Assembly (NCBI GenBank): GCA_030150045.1
Contig: JASLGM010000027.1
Span: forward strand, 62,001 to 126,000
Source: Taishania sp.
GTDB lineage: Bacteria; Bacteroidota; Bacteroidia; Flavobacteriales_D; Crocinitomicaceae
Direction of reading: 5' to 3'
DNA: 64,000 nt
Shown here: piece after piece, positions 1-8,587 of the stretch
Layout: each line of letters starts with the position of its first letter
How positions within the stretch are numbered: position 1 is the stretch's first letter
Program-made: the position numbers and the translations under genes
Notes under the pieces: model-generated
The model's input: the letters and a program-made list of their open reading frames with translations, nothing else
What the model was told of the DNA's origin: nothing
Database searches by the model: none

Positions 1-219
1 GTCATAATCATTTCCTAATTGGTCGCTAATTGTAGCTTGGCTATAATCACCTGAAAAACTTGGTCTGGTGTTATGCTCCCACATTCGTTCCTCAATAGTG
101 AAGCAGAAACTTTCTCCAATTCCTTTGTTTAGTTCTTTAAAAATTTTCAAACACAATTCTCTTTCGTCTTTAGTGTCGCCTGGTGAAGCAACCAAACATT
201 TAAATATTCTCTTTTCCAT
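1..219 (-). CDS. DUF4062-like protein, N-terminal part (cut by window edge)
   Basis: The minus strand is open from an ATG at 219 to the window edge, giving 73 residues beginning MEKRIFKCLVASPGDTKDER. The motif ASPGDTKDERE followed by a helix, then IEERMWEHNTRPSF and QATISDQLGNDYD, matches from memory the pattern of DUF4062-type domains (SPGDxxxER, W, P, Q..I..Q...DYD). Such domains usually sit at the N-terminus of larger accessory proteins, some of them NTPases or TIR-linked proteins with suspected defence roles. The rest of the gene lies outside, so the effector part is unknown. It is the only clearly accessory-type gene in the window. Confidence 0.6.
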   Translation of the reverse strand, partial: MEKRIFKCLVASPGDTKDERELCLKIFKELNKGIGESFCFTIEERMWEHNTRPSFSGDYSQATISDQLGNDYD

Positions 220-255
220 TTTCTTATTGTGTCATTTGTTTTTAAGGGACTGTCC

Positions 256-273
256 GTTAGCATTGCCACTAAC
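256..273. repeat. Small inverted repeat upstream of the DUF4062-like gene
   Basis: GTTAG (256-260) and CTAAC (269-273) form a perfect 5-bp inverted repeat around an 8-base loop, about 37 bases upstream of the DUF4062-like start. It could be an operator, a fragment of a recombination site or chance; no partner copy was found in the window. Confidence 0.3.
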
Positions 274-470
274 TCCTTGTTTTACCGCAATTCAAATCAC
301 GAAGGAAAGTTCTTTTTCAGTTTTTATTTCTACGAACATATAACAAAATAGATTACAATCCAAGATGATACACTTTTTTTTCACAGAAAAAATATTTTCT
401 AAAAAATGGAGGTTTTTATTGCAAAAAGGCAACTAACCTCTTAGCCCTTGATATCATTGCGAAGTGGGGT

Positions 471-585
471 TTCGCGTTAGGGATAGGAGCGGCATACTTT
501 TGAAACGCAGTGAAAAAGATATAGCGGATAGCCCGACCTGAACTTTACTCAAGTTCACTTGGGGAAAGTGAGGGAAACGCCCAAA
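471..585 (+). repeat. Dispersed structured repeat, copy A (5' module only)
   Basis: The copy carries the conserved blocks CGCGTTAGGGATA (473-485), AGCCCGACC (530-538) and GGGAAACGCCC (572-582). Helix 1 is short here (CTTTT with AAAAG). Helix 2 is long: a CTCAAG/CTTGgg tip with outer ACTTT/AAAGT pairs. The 3' half seen in the other copies (GGCAGCC to CCCGGGCTGA) is missing, so this is either a truncated copy or the 5' module alone. It lies in a divergent gap 134 bases before pabB. Confidence 0.7.
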
Positions 586-705
586 TGATTGTCTTTGTTT
601 TTATATGCTGGTTTATGGTGGGGTGGTAGCTTTCTTGCGTTGGGCTTGGGGATGTGCGGATGAATCTGGGCGGGAAACGGAATGGCGATGAAATCGGATT
701 ATTTC

Positions 706-713
706 TATCTTTG
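706..713 (+). promoter_or_regulatory. -7 promoter element of pabB
   Basis: TATCTTTG matches the Bacteroidota -7 consensus TAnnTTTG exactly. Only five bases separate it from the ATG at 719, so transcription should start at or next to the start codon. No -33 TTG at the usual spacing was found. Confidence 0.6.
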
Positions 714-718
714 TGGGG

Positions 719-1900
719 ATGGAAAACCGGATTTTTTTTCTGTATGACAATGCGCATCGTGGGCATTTTGGTTTTAATTGTAAGGCTGTATTGCGTTTTG
801 ATGTGGATGTTGACTTTCTTGCTTTGGATGCTTTCATGGAAACGTACAAAGGGAATCCGATTTTTACGCTATTATCTTATGATGTGAAGAATTCGGTGGA
901 GGCGCTCACGTCGGAAAACAAGGATGTAATTCAGGCGCCTTTATTGTTATTTGTGGTTGCTGAAGAATATGTGAAACTGGACGGTGAACACACGGATATA
1001 TCGCATTTGAGCGAGGCGGCAAAATGTACTTTATCTTCTCTACTCATTCGGAATAAACAGGCTTTCCCTGCGGTGTTCAAACCTCAAACGTCGAAAGAAA
1101 AGTATCTTGAAACGGTTATTAAATTAAAGGAACATATTCAGCAGGGGGATTTTTATGAGATCAATTATTGCCAGGAATTTGTTGCAAATGACGTGGAAAA
1201 CATTTCCCCTATTTCGATTTACCAAACGGTAAATGAAATTACTTCGGCGCCTTTTTCGGCGTTTTTTCAATATGATGATTTTGCTTTGGCTTGTGGGAGT
1301 CCTGAACGGTATTTGCAACGTCGGGGAAACCATTTAATGACGCAACCTATCAAAGGTACGGCTCCTCGTGGCCAAAATATTACTACTGATGAGGATTTGA
1401 AAAATGGGCTTTTGTTGGATCCAAAGGAGCGTGCTGAAAATGTGATGATTGTTGATTTAGTGCGTAATGATTTGTCTAAAATTGCATGTAAAGGGAGTGT
1501 AAAAGTTCCTGAGTTATTTGGCATTTATTCGTTTCCAACGGTACATCAAATGATATCTACAGTCACTTGTGAGCTTTCGACAGATTGTAAAACATCGGAT
1601 ATCATAAAGGCAACTTTTCCTATGGGAAGCATGACGGGCGCTCCGAAAATAAGTGCGATGAACCACAGTGAAAAATACGAAGCTTTTAAGCGTGGAATTT
1701 ATGCTGGTTCTGTCGGAATTGTAGAACCAAACGGTGATTTTGATTGGAATGTGGTTATTCGAAGCATTACGATGAATCTTTCAACAAAAACGCTTTCTTG
1801 TGCTGTTGGCGGTGCTATTACGATAGATTGTATTCCAGAGAAGGAATACGAAGAATGTTTAATTAAGGTTGGTCGAATTTTAGCTCCTTTTCAAGTATGA
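719..1900 (+). CDS. pabB: Aminodeoxychorismate synthase component I (PabB)
   Basis: The protein (393 residues) belongs to the chorismate-binding family that aminates chorismate to 4-amino-4-deoxychorismate for folate synthesis. The motif PIKGTAPRG, with lysine after PI, is typical of PabB rather than TrpE. FYEINYCQEF, DLVRNDL and FPMGSMTGAPK are further family motifs, and the C-terminus ends with the usual E-Y-E-E-C segment. The ATG at 719 is preferred over a GTG at 713 because that GTG overlaps the -7 element. The stop overlaps the tilS start (ATGA), so the two are co-transcribed. No glutaminase partner (PabA) is in the window. Confidence 0.9.
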   Translation: MENRIFFLYDNAHRGHFGFNCKAVLRFDVDVDFLALDAFMETYKGNPIFTLLSYDVKNSVEALTSENKDVIQAPLLLFVVAEEYVKLDGEHTDISHLSEAAKCTLSSLLIRNKQAFPAVFKPQTSKEKYLETVIKLKEHIQQGDFYEINYCQEFVANDVENISPISIYQTVNEITSAPFSAFFQYDDFALACGSPERYLQRRGNHLMTQPIKGTAPRGQNITTDEDLKNGLLLDPKERAENVMIVDLVRNDLSKIACKGSVKVPELFGIYSFPTVHQMISTVTCELSTDCKTSDIIKATFPMGSMTGAPKISAMNHSEKYEAFKRGIYAGSVGIVEPNGDFDWNVVIRSITMNLSTKTLSCAVGGAITIDCIPEKEYEECLIKVGRILAPFQV

Positions 1901-3120
1901 AAGTAGATATTTCCTTCCTCTCTCCTTTTCGTTCACAAACGTTATATGTAGCTTGTAGTGGTGGTTTGGATTCTATGGCATTGGCTTACTATTTATTGTC
2001 GCAGGGTTTTCAATTGCATTTGTTGCATGTCAACTATCAAAAGCGCGGGGAAGACAGTGATTTAGATCAACGATTAGTGGAAGCATTCGCCTCGAAATTT
2101 GGCCTTCTATGCACTGTAAAACAATATGACATTCCTTTAGGGAAAGGAAATTTTCAGGCTTTAGCTAGGGATTTTAGATATTCTTTTTTCAAAGAAGTAG
2201 CGAAGGGAAATCCGATTATTACGGGGCACCACGCTGATGATTTATTAGAGTCGTTCTATATGAACCTTACTCGTGATGCAGGAATGAAAGGATTGGCAGG
2301 ATTACGTCAACAACAAGAAACTATTTATCGCCCGTTTTTGTATCACACAAAGGAAAACATTCGAGCGTACGCTATTAATAAGGGAATTCCATGGCGGGAT
2401 GATGTTTCCAATTTTGAATCTGATTTCACTCGTAACAAATGGCGTAATCATTTCCTACCTTTGTTACACAATGCGTTTCCTACTCTTTTAGATCATGTTT
2501 TAATCTTGTCTAACATTTTTCAGCGTTCCCTCGCATTTGAAGAACAGAAGTTACAACCATTTATAGAAAAGATAAACGCTCATCATCGTTTAGACCTCAT
2601 CGATTTCATTGATTTCACTGACAACGATTGGTTTATTTTACTTCATGCATGGAAACAACCTCGATTTGTAGTAGAGCGTTTTCTTGCTTGGTCAGATTTG
2701 GAAAATGGTGCATTGATTATTGGTGTTCCACCTCTCCAACATATTCAATATAAAGACAAAGCTTTTCTTTTTCATTTTGAGCGTTCGGAATCTATACCTG
2801 TTTTAAGTGTCGAAGAAGTGGTTGATCTTCCTCTTTTTTATAATAAAGATAGTATCTACCTCAATGTGGATAAAATTAATGGTCCTTTAATCATTCGCAA
2901 ATGGCAAGATGGCGATCGTATTTCTCCAATTGGCATGCAAGGAGACCAATTGGTTTCCAAAATCCTAAAGGATGCTCGTTTAAGTTTATCCGAAAAAAAC
3001 ACGGTGTACGTCGTTCATGATGATTCAACAATTCATTGGGTAGTTGGTCATAAAATAGGACGTCGAGCAATAGCAGAGCCAAAAAATGAAAAAAAAATAA
3101 AAGTTCTTGTTTCGAAATAA
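1897..3120 (+). CDS. tilS: tRNA(Ile)-lysidine synthetase TilS
   Basis: TilS uses ATP and lysine to convert C34 of the CAU-anticodon tRNA(Ile) to lysidine, changing both its charging and its codon reading from AUG to AUA. The N-terminal PP-loop ATPase has SGGLDS at residues 21-26 and GHHADDLLESF at 110-120. The C-terminal part carries the substrate-binding extension (IRKWQDGDRISPIGM, then ...KILKD). The length of 407 residues is normal. Translation is coupled to pabB through a 4-base ATGA overlap. Confidence 0.92.
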   Translation: MKVDISFLSPFRSQTLYVACSGGLDSMALAYYLLSQGFQLHLLHVNYQKRGEDSDLDQRLVEAFASKFGLLCTVKQYDIPLGKGNFQALARDFRYSFFKEVAKGNPIITGHHADDLLESFYMNLTRDAGMKGLAGLRQQQETIYRPFLYHTKENIRAYAINKGIPWRDDVSNFESDFTRNKWRNHFLPLLHNAFPTLLDHVLILSNIFQRSLAFEEQKLQPFIEKINAHHRLDLIDFIDFTDNDWFILLHAWKQPRFVVERFLAWSDLENGALIIGVPPLQHIQYKDKAFLFHFERSESIPVLSVEEVVDLPLFYNKDSIYLNVDKINGPLIIRKWQDGDRISPIGMQGDQLVSKILKDARLSLSEKNTVYVVHDDSTIHWVVGHKIGRRAIAEPKNEKKIKVLVSK

Positions 3121-3141
3121 ATCAAAAAAAGCAGAATGTAG

Positions 3142-3149
3142 TATTTTTG
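3142..3149 (+). promoter_or_regulatory. -7 promoter element of the RsmF-like gene
   Basis: TATTTTTG matches TAnnTTTG exactly and ends four bases before the ATG at 3154, which predicts a leaderless transcript. No well-spaced -33 TTG is visible. Confidence 0.55.
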
Positions 3150-3153
3150 CAAA

Positions 3154-4488
3154 ATGATTGAATTTCCACCCGATTTTATAAAATACGTCACGGAAGACCT
3201 GTATTTGGGTACAGCTCTTTTGGATGGTTTAAGCAGTGAATCACCAACGAGCGTTCGTACCAACCCTCAAAAACCCCTACCACAACTCAACAGTCCCACA
3301 TCTATTCCTTGGTGTGCGCATGGCTACTTTTTACCTGAACGTCCACTTTTCACTAAAATCCCATTATTTCATGCAGGTTGTTTATATCCTCAAGAAGCGG
3401 GTTCGATGGTATTGGATTATGTACTTCGAGAAATCAAACTTCCACAAACATCTGTTGTATTAGATTTATGTGCCGCTCCTGGAGGAAAGTCAACCTTAAT
3501 CACCAGTTATTTAGACAACCATGGTCTATTGGTTAGTAACGAAATTGTAAATAGTCGTTCTAAAATTTTAAAAGAGAACATTTGCAAATGGGGATACAAA
3601 AATAATGTTGTCACCAATAATGCGCCTTCCGATTTTGAGCGCCTTCCCAATTTCTTTGATGCTTTAGTGGTTGATGCCCCTTGTTCTGGTGAGGGTATGT
3701 TTCGCAAAGATCCTGCGAGTAGGAATGAATGGTCTTTAGAAAATGTTCAAATGTGTGCCGAAAGACAACGTTCCATTATTGAAGATGTTTGGGATACGTT
3801 AAAAGAAGGAGGCTACCTCATCTATTCCACTTGTACTTTTAATTCATCAGAAAATGAGAACAATGTGAAATGGATGCTTGATCATTATGATGCAGATCTG
3901 ATTTCCATCCCCACACCTGAAGGTTTTTTTACAGGCCGTGACGGGATTGGTTTTTATGGCTTTCCGGGACAATCCCAAACCGAAGGTTTTTACATCGCTA
4001 TACTTCAAAAATGCAGTTCTGATAATCGAAAAGCAAAAAAAACGAAGAAACAAATATTAGTTCCATATAGAGACCTAGAATCATTACAATCCATTATTGA
4101 CTGCAGTGATCTTTCAATCTTTCAATTTAACGAACGATTATTAGCTGCTCCAACAGAGCAAGTAGAAAATATGTTATTACTCCAAAACAACCTTCATATT
4201 ATTTTATGGGGAACAACGATAGGCGAACTCTCCAGAAAGGGAATTATTGTCGATCAACATTTAGCGTATTCTCATGCTATCCAACATTTTCTACCTGAAA
4301 TAGAAGTGGATGAATGGACAGCTTTACACTATTTAAAAGGAGAGACTCCTAAGCTTCCTTCTGAAACACCCATTGGCAATTGTGCCATTTGCTATGGTGG
4401 CAGTCAGCTAGGTTGGATAAAAAATATGGGGAACAGGTATAACAACCCATTCCCCAAGGAATATAGAATCAGAATGGCTTTGGATTAA
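3154..4488 (+). CDS. RsmF/NOL1-family rRNA cytosine-C5 methyltransferase
   Basis: The protein (444 residues) has the fold of RNA m5C methyltransferases. The SAM motif LDLCAAPGGK is at about 104-112, the catalytic DAPCSGEGMF at 174-183 has Cys177, and the second cysteine lies in YSTCTFN (Cys227). The C-terminal third resembles the PUA-like extension of RsmF (YebU), which modifies 16S rRNA, so that is the likely but unproven target. The stop overlaps the lgt stop on the other strand by four bases. Confidence 0.85.
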   Translation: MIEFPPDFIKYVTEDLYLGTALLDGLSSESPTSVRTNPQKPLPQLNSPTSIPWCAHGYFLPERPLFTKIPLFHAGCLYPQEAGSMVLDYVLREIKLPQTSVVLDLCAAPGGKSTLITSYLDNHGLLVSNEIVNSRSKILKENICKWGYKNNVVTNNAPSDFERLPNFFDALVVDAPCSGEGMFRKDPASRNEWSLENVQMCAERQRSIIEDVWDTLKEGGYLIYSTCTFNSSENENNVKWMLDHYDADLISIPTPEGFFTGRDGIGFYGFPGQSQTEGFYIAILQKCSSDNRKAKKTKKQILVPYRDLESLQSIIDCSDLSIFQFNERLLAAPTEQVENMLLLQNNLHIILWGTTIGELSRKGIIVDQHLAYSHAIQHFLPEIEVDEWTALHYLKGETPKLPSETPIGNCAICYGGSQLGWIKNMGNRYNNPFPKEYRIRMALD

Positions 4489-5309
4489 TTCAAAGCCTTC
4501 TTTTTATTATTCATAGCAAATCCAAGAATAATGATTCCTGCTACAACAAAAGGAACAGATAACCATTGTCCTGTATTAATCGTCAGTGTTTGATCAAATG
4601 CTGTTTGTCCTTCTTTCCAGAATTCAACAATAAATCTTCCTGAGAACAATAAGATTAAGAAAGTACCAAAGATAGTTCCAGGATTTTTCCATGCTCCTTT
4701 TTTCCAATACATATATCTCAAGACGGCAAAAATAACCAACATCATGATTGCTTCATACAATTGAGCTGGATGCCTTGGAGATGGATCTATCATTCCGTTT
4801 TCATTTACATAATGAACAAATTCAAATGCCCAAGGCACATCTGTTACACGCCCTACAATTTCACTGTTCATTAAGTTTCCGAAACGAATAAACGCTCCAG
4901 CTAATGCAATTGGCGCGGCAATTCTATCAAATATCCATAGATAAGGTGTTTTGGATACTTTCTTAGAAAAGATAATCAAGGCAATCACAATAGCAATTGC
5001 ACCACCGTGTGACGCTAAACCTCCTTGCCATACTTGAGGTATTTCACTTAAATGATGTTTATAGTAACTCCAATCGTAGAAGAATACATGCCCAAGTCTT
5101 GCTCCTACTATCGTTGCAACTACCATATACATCACTAACTTATCAAGAACTTCATCTTTAACCCCTTCAAATCTAAACATTCTACGAATGACAAAATAGC
5201 CCAATATAAGTCCTGTTACAAAAAGTAAACTATAAAAATTAGGCGCTCTTAGTCCTTCAATAATTTCTGGTGTTACATCCCAATGTATGTAAAGTGCATT
5301 TCCTATCAT
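4485..5309 (-). CDS. lgt: Prolipoprotein diacylglyceryl transferase Lgt
   Basis: Lgt transfers diacylglycerol from phosphatidylglycerol to the lipobox cysteine of prolipoproteins in the inner membrane. The 274-residue protein has about seven hydrophobic segments and the family motifs SHGGAIAI, IRFGNLMNSEIVG, RHPAQLYEA and FSGRFIVEFWKE. Lipoproteins it would process here include TamL, the DUF4296 protein and GldK. It is monocistronic and convergent with the RsmF-like gene, their stop codons overlapping. The ATG at 5309 sits five bases after an exact -7 element. Confidence 0.95.
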   Translation of the reverse strand: MIGNALYIHWDVTPEIIEGLRAPNFYSLLFVTGLILGYFVIRRMFRFEGVKDEVLDKLVMYMVVATIVGARLGHVFFYDWSYYKHHLSEIPQVWQGGLASHGGAIAIVIALIIFSKKVSKTPYLWIFDRIAAPIALAGAFIRFGNLMNSEIVGRVTDVPWAFEFVHYVNENGMIDPSPRHPAQLYEAIMMLVIFAVLRYMYWKKGAWKNPGTIFGTFLILLFSGRFIVEFWKEGQTAFDQTLTINTGQWLSVPFVVAGIIILGFAMNNKKKALN

Positions 5310-5314
5310 AATTT

Positions 5315-5322
5315 CAAATATA
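5315..5322 (-). promoter_or_regulatory. -7 promoter element of lgt
   Basis: On the minus strand the sequence reads TATATTTG, an exact TAnnTTTG, ending five bases before the lgt ATG. This predicts a leaderless or nearly leaderless mRNA. Confidence 0.55.
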
Positions 5323-5463
5323 TTCTTTTCTTCATTCTCCAGTCTCTAAATAGAAAAGGCAGAATTAAATATGCCATTCACATGATGATACTTTTGTTTT
5401 TCTTCAGCGAACGACATGAATAAAAGTAGCTATTTTTTTTGGAGAAACCATTTTTAGAAAACT

Positions 5464-5490
5464 GAAAACTTTAATGACACTAAAGTTTTC
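5464..5490. repeat. 10-bp inverted repeat
   Basis: GAAAACTTTA (5464-5473) and TAAAGTTTTC (5481-5490) are perfectly complementary arms around a 7-base loop. There is no following T-run on either strand, so it does not look like an intrinsic terminator. It lies about 145 bases upstream of the secreted-protein pair and could be a regulatory site. Confidence 0.4.
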
Positions 5491-5633
5491 TATCAATGCG
5501 TCGTCTTGCTCCTTGCGTTCTTCCTTTCTCTTTTTTGATTGTTTTCGTTATTTTTCATTGTTAATTATAATCGCTTAAAATTGCATAATTCATTTTTATT
5601 TAGATATTTACACCCTTAAATAAAAACAAAAAC

Positions 5634-5882
5634 ATGAAAAAAATTATTACTACTATTTGTTTCGCATTCTTGGTGTTGTGGACAAGTAACTCTTATGGGC
5701 AAAAAGAAATGCCTAAATCAAATGCTTCTTCAATAAAAACAGAACCAAAACAATTAGAAAACAATTCTAATGAACAATCTGTAGAGCAACCTAAAGCTAT
5801 TCGTCTTGAAAAAACTCCTGTTTCTTTCCAACACAAAATAAATGTAAAGGAAGCTACAGTGATTGAAAAAGAAAACAACTAA
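5634..5882 (+). CDS. Small secreted protein of unknown function
   Basis: The 82-residue product begins with a clear signal peptide (MKKIITTICFAFLVLWTSNS, cleavage near YGQ). The mature part is polar, rich in Lys, Glu, Asn and Ser, has no cysteine and is probably disordered. I recognise no family. It ends 18 bases before the type IX cargo gene, so the two are likely co-transcribed, but there is no evidence for a shared function. Confidence 0.6.
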   Translation: MKKIITTICFAFLVLWTSNSYGQKEMPKSNASSIKTEPKQLENNSNEQSVEQPKAIRLEKTPVSFQHKINVKEATVIEKENN

Positions 5883-5900
5883 TTAAACTACTACTTACTT

Positions 5901-8498
5901 ATGAAAAATGTATTATTGTTTAGTTTAGGGCTATTTGTAGCTTTAAACTCAACCGCACAAACGACAATTTACACTCAAGATTTTGAGGTTTCTCCTGTCG
6001 ATTGGATCTCAGCGAGTGATAACTCAGGTCCAGGTTTCATACATGGCACAAGTTCATCTAGAAGTTCAGCGAATTTCCAAATTCCCACCCCGGCAATAGG
6101 TTCAGGAATTATTGCCGTGAATGATGAACAATGCGCATGTCAATCAGACGACGCCATTTTTTCACAAAACTTTAATTTAACAGGATATGATTCGGTTCGT
6201 ATTTCTTTCAAGTCTTATGTTAAAAAAGTAAATAACGAAGAAGCTTACCTTCTAGTGAACAAATTGGGTACTCATGGAGTATGGTCAAATTACGATGGTT
6301 ATAATTTACCCACCTCAACCACAGGTTGGAACAACTTATATATAACCATTCCAGCAGCAGAATTATCTGCAAATTTTCACATAGGTTTTTACTTTAATGA
6401 TAGGAATTTAGCTTCAAGAGGTATGGCAATAGATGATTTAAAAATTATTGGCTATAATACTCCAGCAAATAACATTTGTTCAACAGCAACGCCATTAACA
6501 CCATCCGCAAGCTGTTCCCCTATTTCAGGGTCTATAATGGGAGCTTCAGGTTCTGGTCTTCCAGCAGCATGTACTCCAGGAGCAACTCCTTCAACAGATG
6601 TTTGGTACAGCTTTCAAGCAACTACCGAATCGGTTTCCATCTTGGCTCAATCCACGATAGCAACACAATCAAATGGTTTTGATTTGGTCGTAGAATTGTA
6701 TGAAGGTACTTGTACAGGATTATCCTTACTTGGTTGTTCTGATGAAGATGACATTACAGAAACTGGAGCAACAGGTTTAGAGTCGATTAACATTGGAGAT
6801 TTAACAATTGGAAACACTTATTATCTTAGAGTTTACAATTATTTCGGCGCTCAAGCTGATAATGGTTCCTTCCTAGTGTGCGTAGAAAATATCCCTTCAT
6901 GTGATCTAACACAACCATTAGGATCTATTACCGAAAATGAGACATGTGGACAAACAGTAAACACATCCTGCGCTACAGGGATGAACATTTCTTGCGGTGA
7001 TGTAATTTGGGGAAGTTATTCAGCCAATACAGGAACTAGAGATCTAGATTATTACAAATTCACAATTACAGATCCTACAACTGTGAACATCACTCTTAAA
7101 ACTGAGTTCCCAGGGGCATTAGTTCTATACGATGCCGCGAATTGCACTTCATTAACCGCTTTAGCTGGACAGTACGTCGATGCATGTTCTTCTACAACGA
7201 TCACACAAAACATTACAACTGCAGGAACCTATGCAATTTTGGTTATGCCAAACTCATTCTATTCTCCAAGTTGTACTGGCACAAAAAATAATTACATCCT
7301 TTCTTATTCAGCAAATACAATGACTCCAGTTGCTAGTGCAACAGGAATGACAAGTGTTTGTTCTGGAAACAGTGTTCCGCTTAACGCTACAGGAACAGGT
7401 TCTTTCCAATGGTACAATGGAACAACATTAATTTCAGGTGCAACAACAGCAACTTATTCTGCAACAACATCAGGAAGCTATACCGCTGTACTTAACAATG
7501 CAAATGGATGCGCTGCGACATCGAATGCTATCAATGTCACTATAAACCCAACAGAAAATGCTGCCTTTACCTATCCAGCAGGAACTTTATGTGCGAATAG
7601 TCCGAATATTTCTGCAACAATAACAGGAGATACAGGTGGTACTTTTACCTCTTCTAATGGTTTAGTTTTTGTCGATAATTCAACAGGAGAAATTGATGTT
7701 ACTGCAAGTTCATTAGGTAACTATACAATAACTTATACAACGGCAGGAACATGTTTTACATCTGCAACAGCGTCTCTTACAATTACGGATCTACCTAATG
7801 CAGCGTTTTCATATCCAATAAGTACTTTTTGTGCGTCAGATCCTAACCCACTACCAATTATGGCGGGTTCTATAGGTGTTTTCTCTTCAAGTTCAGGCTT
7901 GTCAATCAATAGTACTACAGGTGAAATTAATGTCGCTTCAAGTACTCCTGGAGAGTATACAGTAACGAATAGTATTGCCGCAGCAAATGGTTGTCCAGCT
8001 GTATCAGAAATATATTTACTGGATATTTTTGTGACACCAGAACCAGTCGCAAGTGCTTCAAACATGACATTGACTGTAACTGCAGACGCTAATAACGCTA
8101 TACAATGGTTCAATTGCGCAGATGATCAACCAATTGACGGAGAGCGAAGTGCTACATTTATCGCCACAAACCCAGGTTCTTATTATGCTACAGTTCGTAA
8201 TGACAATCATTGTACTGGTAGAACAACTTGTGTATCCGTAACTAACGTAAGTGTGAACACAATTTCTATGAAAAACATTGAAATTTTCCCTAATCCTTCT
8301 ACATCAGTGATAAACATATCAGGTTTAACAGGAAAAGCTTCAGTTTCTATTCTTGATGTTCACGGTAAAATTGTATTCTCTACAAAAGTAGATACTTCTC
8401 ATAGTGAATTGAATGTTTCAAGCCTTGAATCAGGCGTGTATTTTATCAACATCTCTTCTCAAGAAATAAATGGGACACAACGTTTCATCAAAAGATAA
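5901..8498 (+). CDS. Large secreted protein with type IX sorting domain
   Basis: The 865-residue protein has a signal peptide (residues 1-20), a jelly-roll-like N-terminal region (about 21-185, QDFEVSPVDW), two Cys-containing beta domains resembling pre-peptidase domains (about 190-470), an Ig-like domain (about 480-555) and two tandem beta repeats of about 80 residues starting near 554 and 634. The C-terminus from about 788 (KNIEIFPNPS to QRFIKR) is a type A sorting domain, which directs export by the type IX system and surface attachment. No catalytic motif was recognised, so an adhesin or surface-layer role is the best guess. A strong terminator follows. Confidence 0.85.
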   Translation: MKNVLLFSLGLFVALNSTAQTTIYTQDFEVSPVDWISASDNSGPGFIHGTSSSRSSANFQIPTPAIGSGIIAVNDEQCACQSDDAIFSQNFNLTGYDSVRISFKSYVKKVNNEEAYLLVNKLGTHGVWSNYDGYNLPTSTTGWNNLYITIPAAELSANFHIGFYFNDRNLASRGMAIDDLKIIGYNTPANNICSTATPLTPSASCSPISGSIMGASGSGLPAACTPGATPSTDVWYSFQATTESVSILAQSTIATQSNGFDLVVELYEGTCTGLSLLGCSDEDDITETGATGLESINIGDLTIGNTYYLRVYNYFGAQADNGSFLVCVENIPSCDLTQPLGSITENETCGQTVNTSCATGMNISCGDVIWGSYSANTGTRDLDYYKFTITDPTTVNITLKTEFPGALVLYDAANCTSLTALAGQYVDACSSTTITQNITTAGTYAILVMPNSFYSPSCTGTKNNYILSYSANTMTPVASATGMTSVCSGNSVPLNATGTGSFQWYNGTTLISGATTATYSATTSGSYTAVLNNANGCAATSNAINVTINPTENAAFTYPAGTLCANSPNISATITGDTGGTFTSSNGLVFVDNSTGEIDVTASSLGNYTITYTTAGTCFTSATASLTITDLPNAAFSYPISTFCASDPNPLPIMAGSIGVFSSSSGLSINSTTGEINVASSTPGEYTVTNSIAAANGCPAVSEIYLLDIFVTPEPVASASNMTLTVTADANNAIQWFNCADDQPIDGERSATFIATNPGSYYATVRNDNHCTGRTTCVSVTNVSVNTISMKNIEIFPNPSTSVINISGLTGKASVSILDVHGKIVFSTKVDTSHSELNVSSLESGVYFINISSQEINGTQRFIKR

Positions 8499-8512
8499 TC
8501 AAAAACACAAAT

Positions 8513-8551
8513 AAAAAAAGTCCTCCTGATTTCTCGGGAGGACTTTTTTTG
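8513..8551. terminator. Bidirectional intrinsic terminator
   Basis: GTCCTCC (8520-8526) pairs with GGAGGAC (8537-8543), flanked by an A-run on one side and a T-run on the other. It serves both the plus-strand cargo gene and the convergent minus-strand DnaJ-like gene. Confidence 0.9.
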
Positions 8552-8587
8552 TTAATAAACAAGTGTTTTCTATATGATACAAAAACG

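Larger units (their letters stand above)
220..718. other. Intergenic gap between divergent genes
   Basis: This 499-base gap separates the DUF4062-like gene (minus) from pabB (plus). It holds the small inverted repeat at 256-273, the short copy of the dispersed repeat at 471-585, a G-rich stretch around 616-680 with no reading frame I trust, and the pabB promoter element at 706-713. I see no gene in it. Confidence 0.6.
5310..5633. other. Intergenic gap between lgt and the small secreted gene
   Basis: This 324-base, very AT-rich divergent gap holds the lgt promoter element and a 10-bp perfect inverted repeat at 5464-5490. I find no exact TAnnTTTG for the plus-strand genes; the sequence around TAGATATTTACACC (about 5601-5614) is the nearest candidate. 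No gene is visible. Confidence 0.55.

Noticed and set aside
68..343. 91-residue plus-strand frame near the left edge
   Set aside because: The opposite strand encodes the DUF4062-like protein over most of it with recognisable motifs, so this is a shadow.
616..680. G-rich stretch considered as a G-quadruplex or as the decayed 3' half of repeat copy A
   Set aside because: The G-runs are uneven and mostly two bases long, and I could not align the conserved 3' blocks of the repeat to it by eye.
654..887. 77-residue plus-strand frame over the pabB start
   Set aside because: It lies in a G-rich region and overlaps pabB in another frame, with low-complexity Trp/Leu content and no support.
7733..8113. 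126-residue frame antisense to the type IX cargo gene
   Set aside because: It mirrors the repeat-rich coding sequence of a well-supported gene and has no family features.
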